In this document: one piece after another, positions 63,882 through 64,000 of the stretch
Layout: each line of letters begins with the position of its first letter
How positions within the stretch are numbered: the first letter of the stretch is position 1
DNA from: Isochrysis galbana
Taxonomy: Eukaryota > Haptophyta > Isochrysidales > Isochrysidaceae
Direction of reading: 5' to 3'
Assembly (NCBI GenBank): GCA_018136815.1
Contig: CM030935.1
Span: forward strand, 4,444,159-4,508,158
Length of the DNA stretch: 64,000 bases
The notes under the pieces: model-generated
Told to the model about the DNA's origin: nothing
The model's database searches: none
The model's input: only the letters and a program-made list of their open reading frames with translations
Made by a program: the position numbers and the translations under genes

Positions 63882-64000
63882 CTGTGGGTGAGGGTAGGGA
63901 GGGACTCTCGTTCCTCAGCAGCTGCGCAGCAGCTTCACCGGCCTTCCCGTCCAGAACAGACGAGGCTGCCGCCTGGCGAGCGAGCGCGCCTGCAGCGCCT

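Overview
This is a GC-rich, intron-bearing nuclear scaffold from a flagellated, photosynthetic eukaryote with a red-lineage complex plastid. The evidence is a fucoxanthin/chlorophyll a/c-type light-harvesting gene, a pyrophosphatase with a signal-plus-transit-like leader, GT-AG introns of about 130-210 bp, two putative ciliary coiled-coil genes and a TORC1 Raptor gene. A haptophyte is my best guess (high GC, abundant Pro-rich and simple repeats), but this is inference; a pelagophyte-type stramenopile is not excluded. Two runs of exactly 100 N (7101-7200, 29221-29320) show it is a draft assembly.

Host genes, left to right: a three-exon PLP-dependent Orn/Lys/Arg decarboxylase (3529-1077, minus); an LRR-like gene (14689-15492, plus); a small four-helix membrane protein (15684-15992, plus); a secreted Nudix hydrolase (21967-21374, minus); a SET-domain lysine methyltransferase (22476-24098, plus); a secreted Pro-rich cell-wall-type protein (28126 to beyond the second gap, plus); a two-exon light-harvesting protein (32533-31686, minus); a CFAP97-like protein (35071-33695, minus); a six-exon soluble inorganic pyrophosphatase (39217-37215, minus); a CCDC96/CFAP184-like coiled-coil protein (44978-43251, minus); a possible DUF2993-like gene (49762 on, plus); a two-exon U-box protein (54065-53039, minus); and the 3' part of a multi-exon Raptor gene (63881-56427, minus) that runs off the right end. 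They are unrelated housekeeping, plastid and flagellar genes; no operon logic applies.

Between them lies a dense mobile-element landscape. A Ty3/gypsy-type retroelement (about 7203-14430, minus) carries a cytosine-methyltransferase-like domain upstream of protease and reverse transcriptase; a degenerate second copy of that domain sits near 36690-36890. At least five fragments of LINE elements are present (1-50, 3966-6380, 36245-36440, 39908-42323, 45880-47200, 51690-52740), one with CCCH zinc fingers joined to an endonuclease. Two non-autonomous DNA transposons with clear terminal inverted repeats and perfect 8-bp target duplications are visible (5830-6288, inside a LINE; 29572-30021, with a paralogous empty site near 45105). 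Other dispersed repeats, palindromic AAATAC modules and large minisatellites fill much of the rest.

The most unusual items are the methyltransferase-bearing retroelement, the two 8-bp-TSD elements, an AT-rich coding island (16441-17005) embedded in GC-rich repeats, and the LINE with a zinc-finger/endonuclease fusion.
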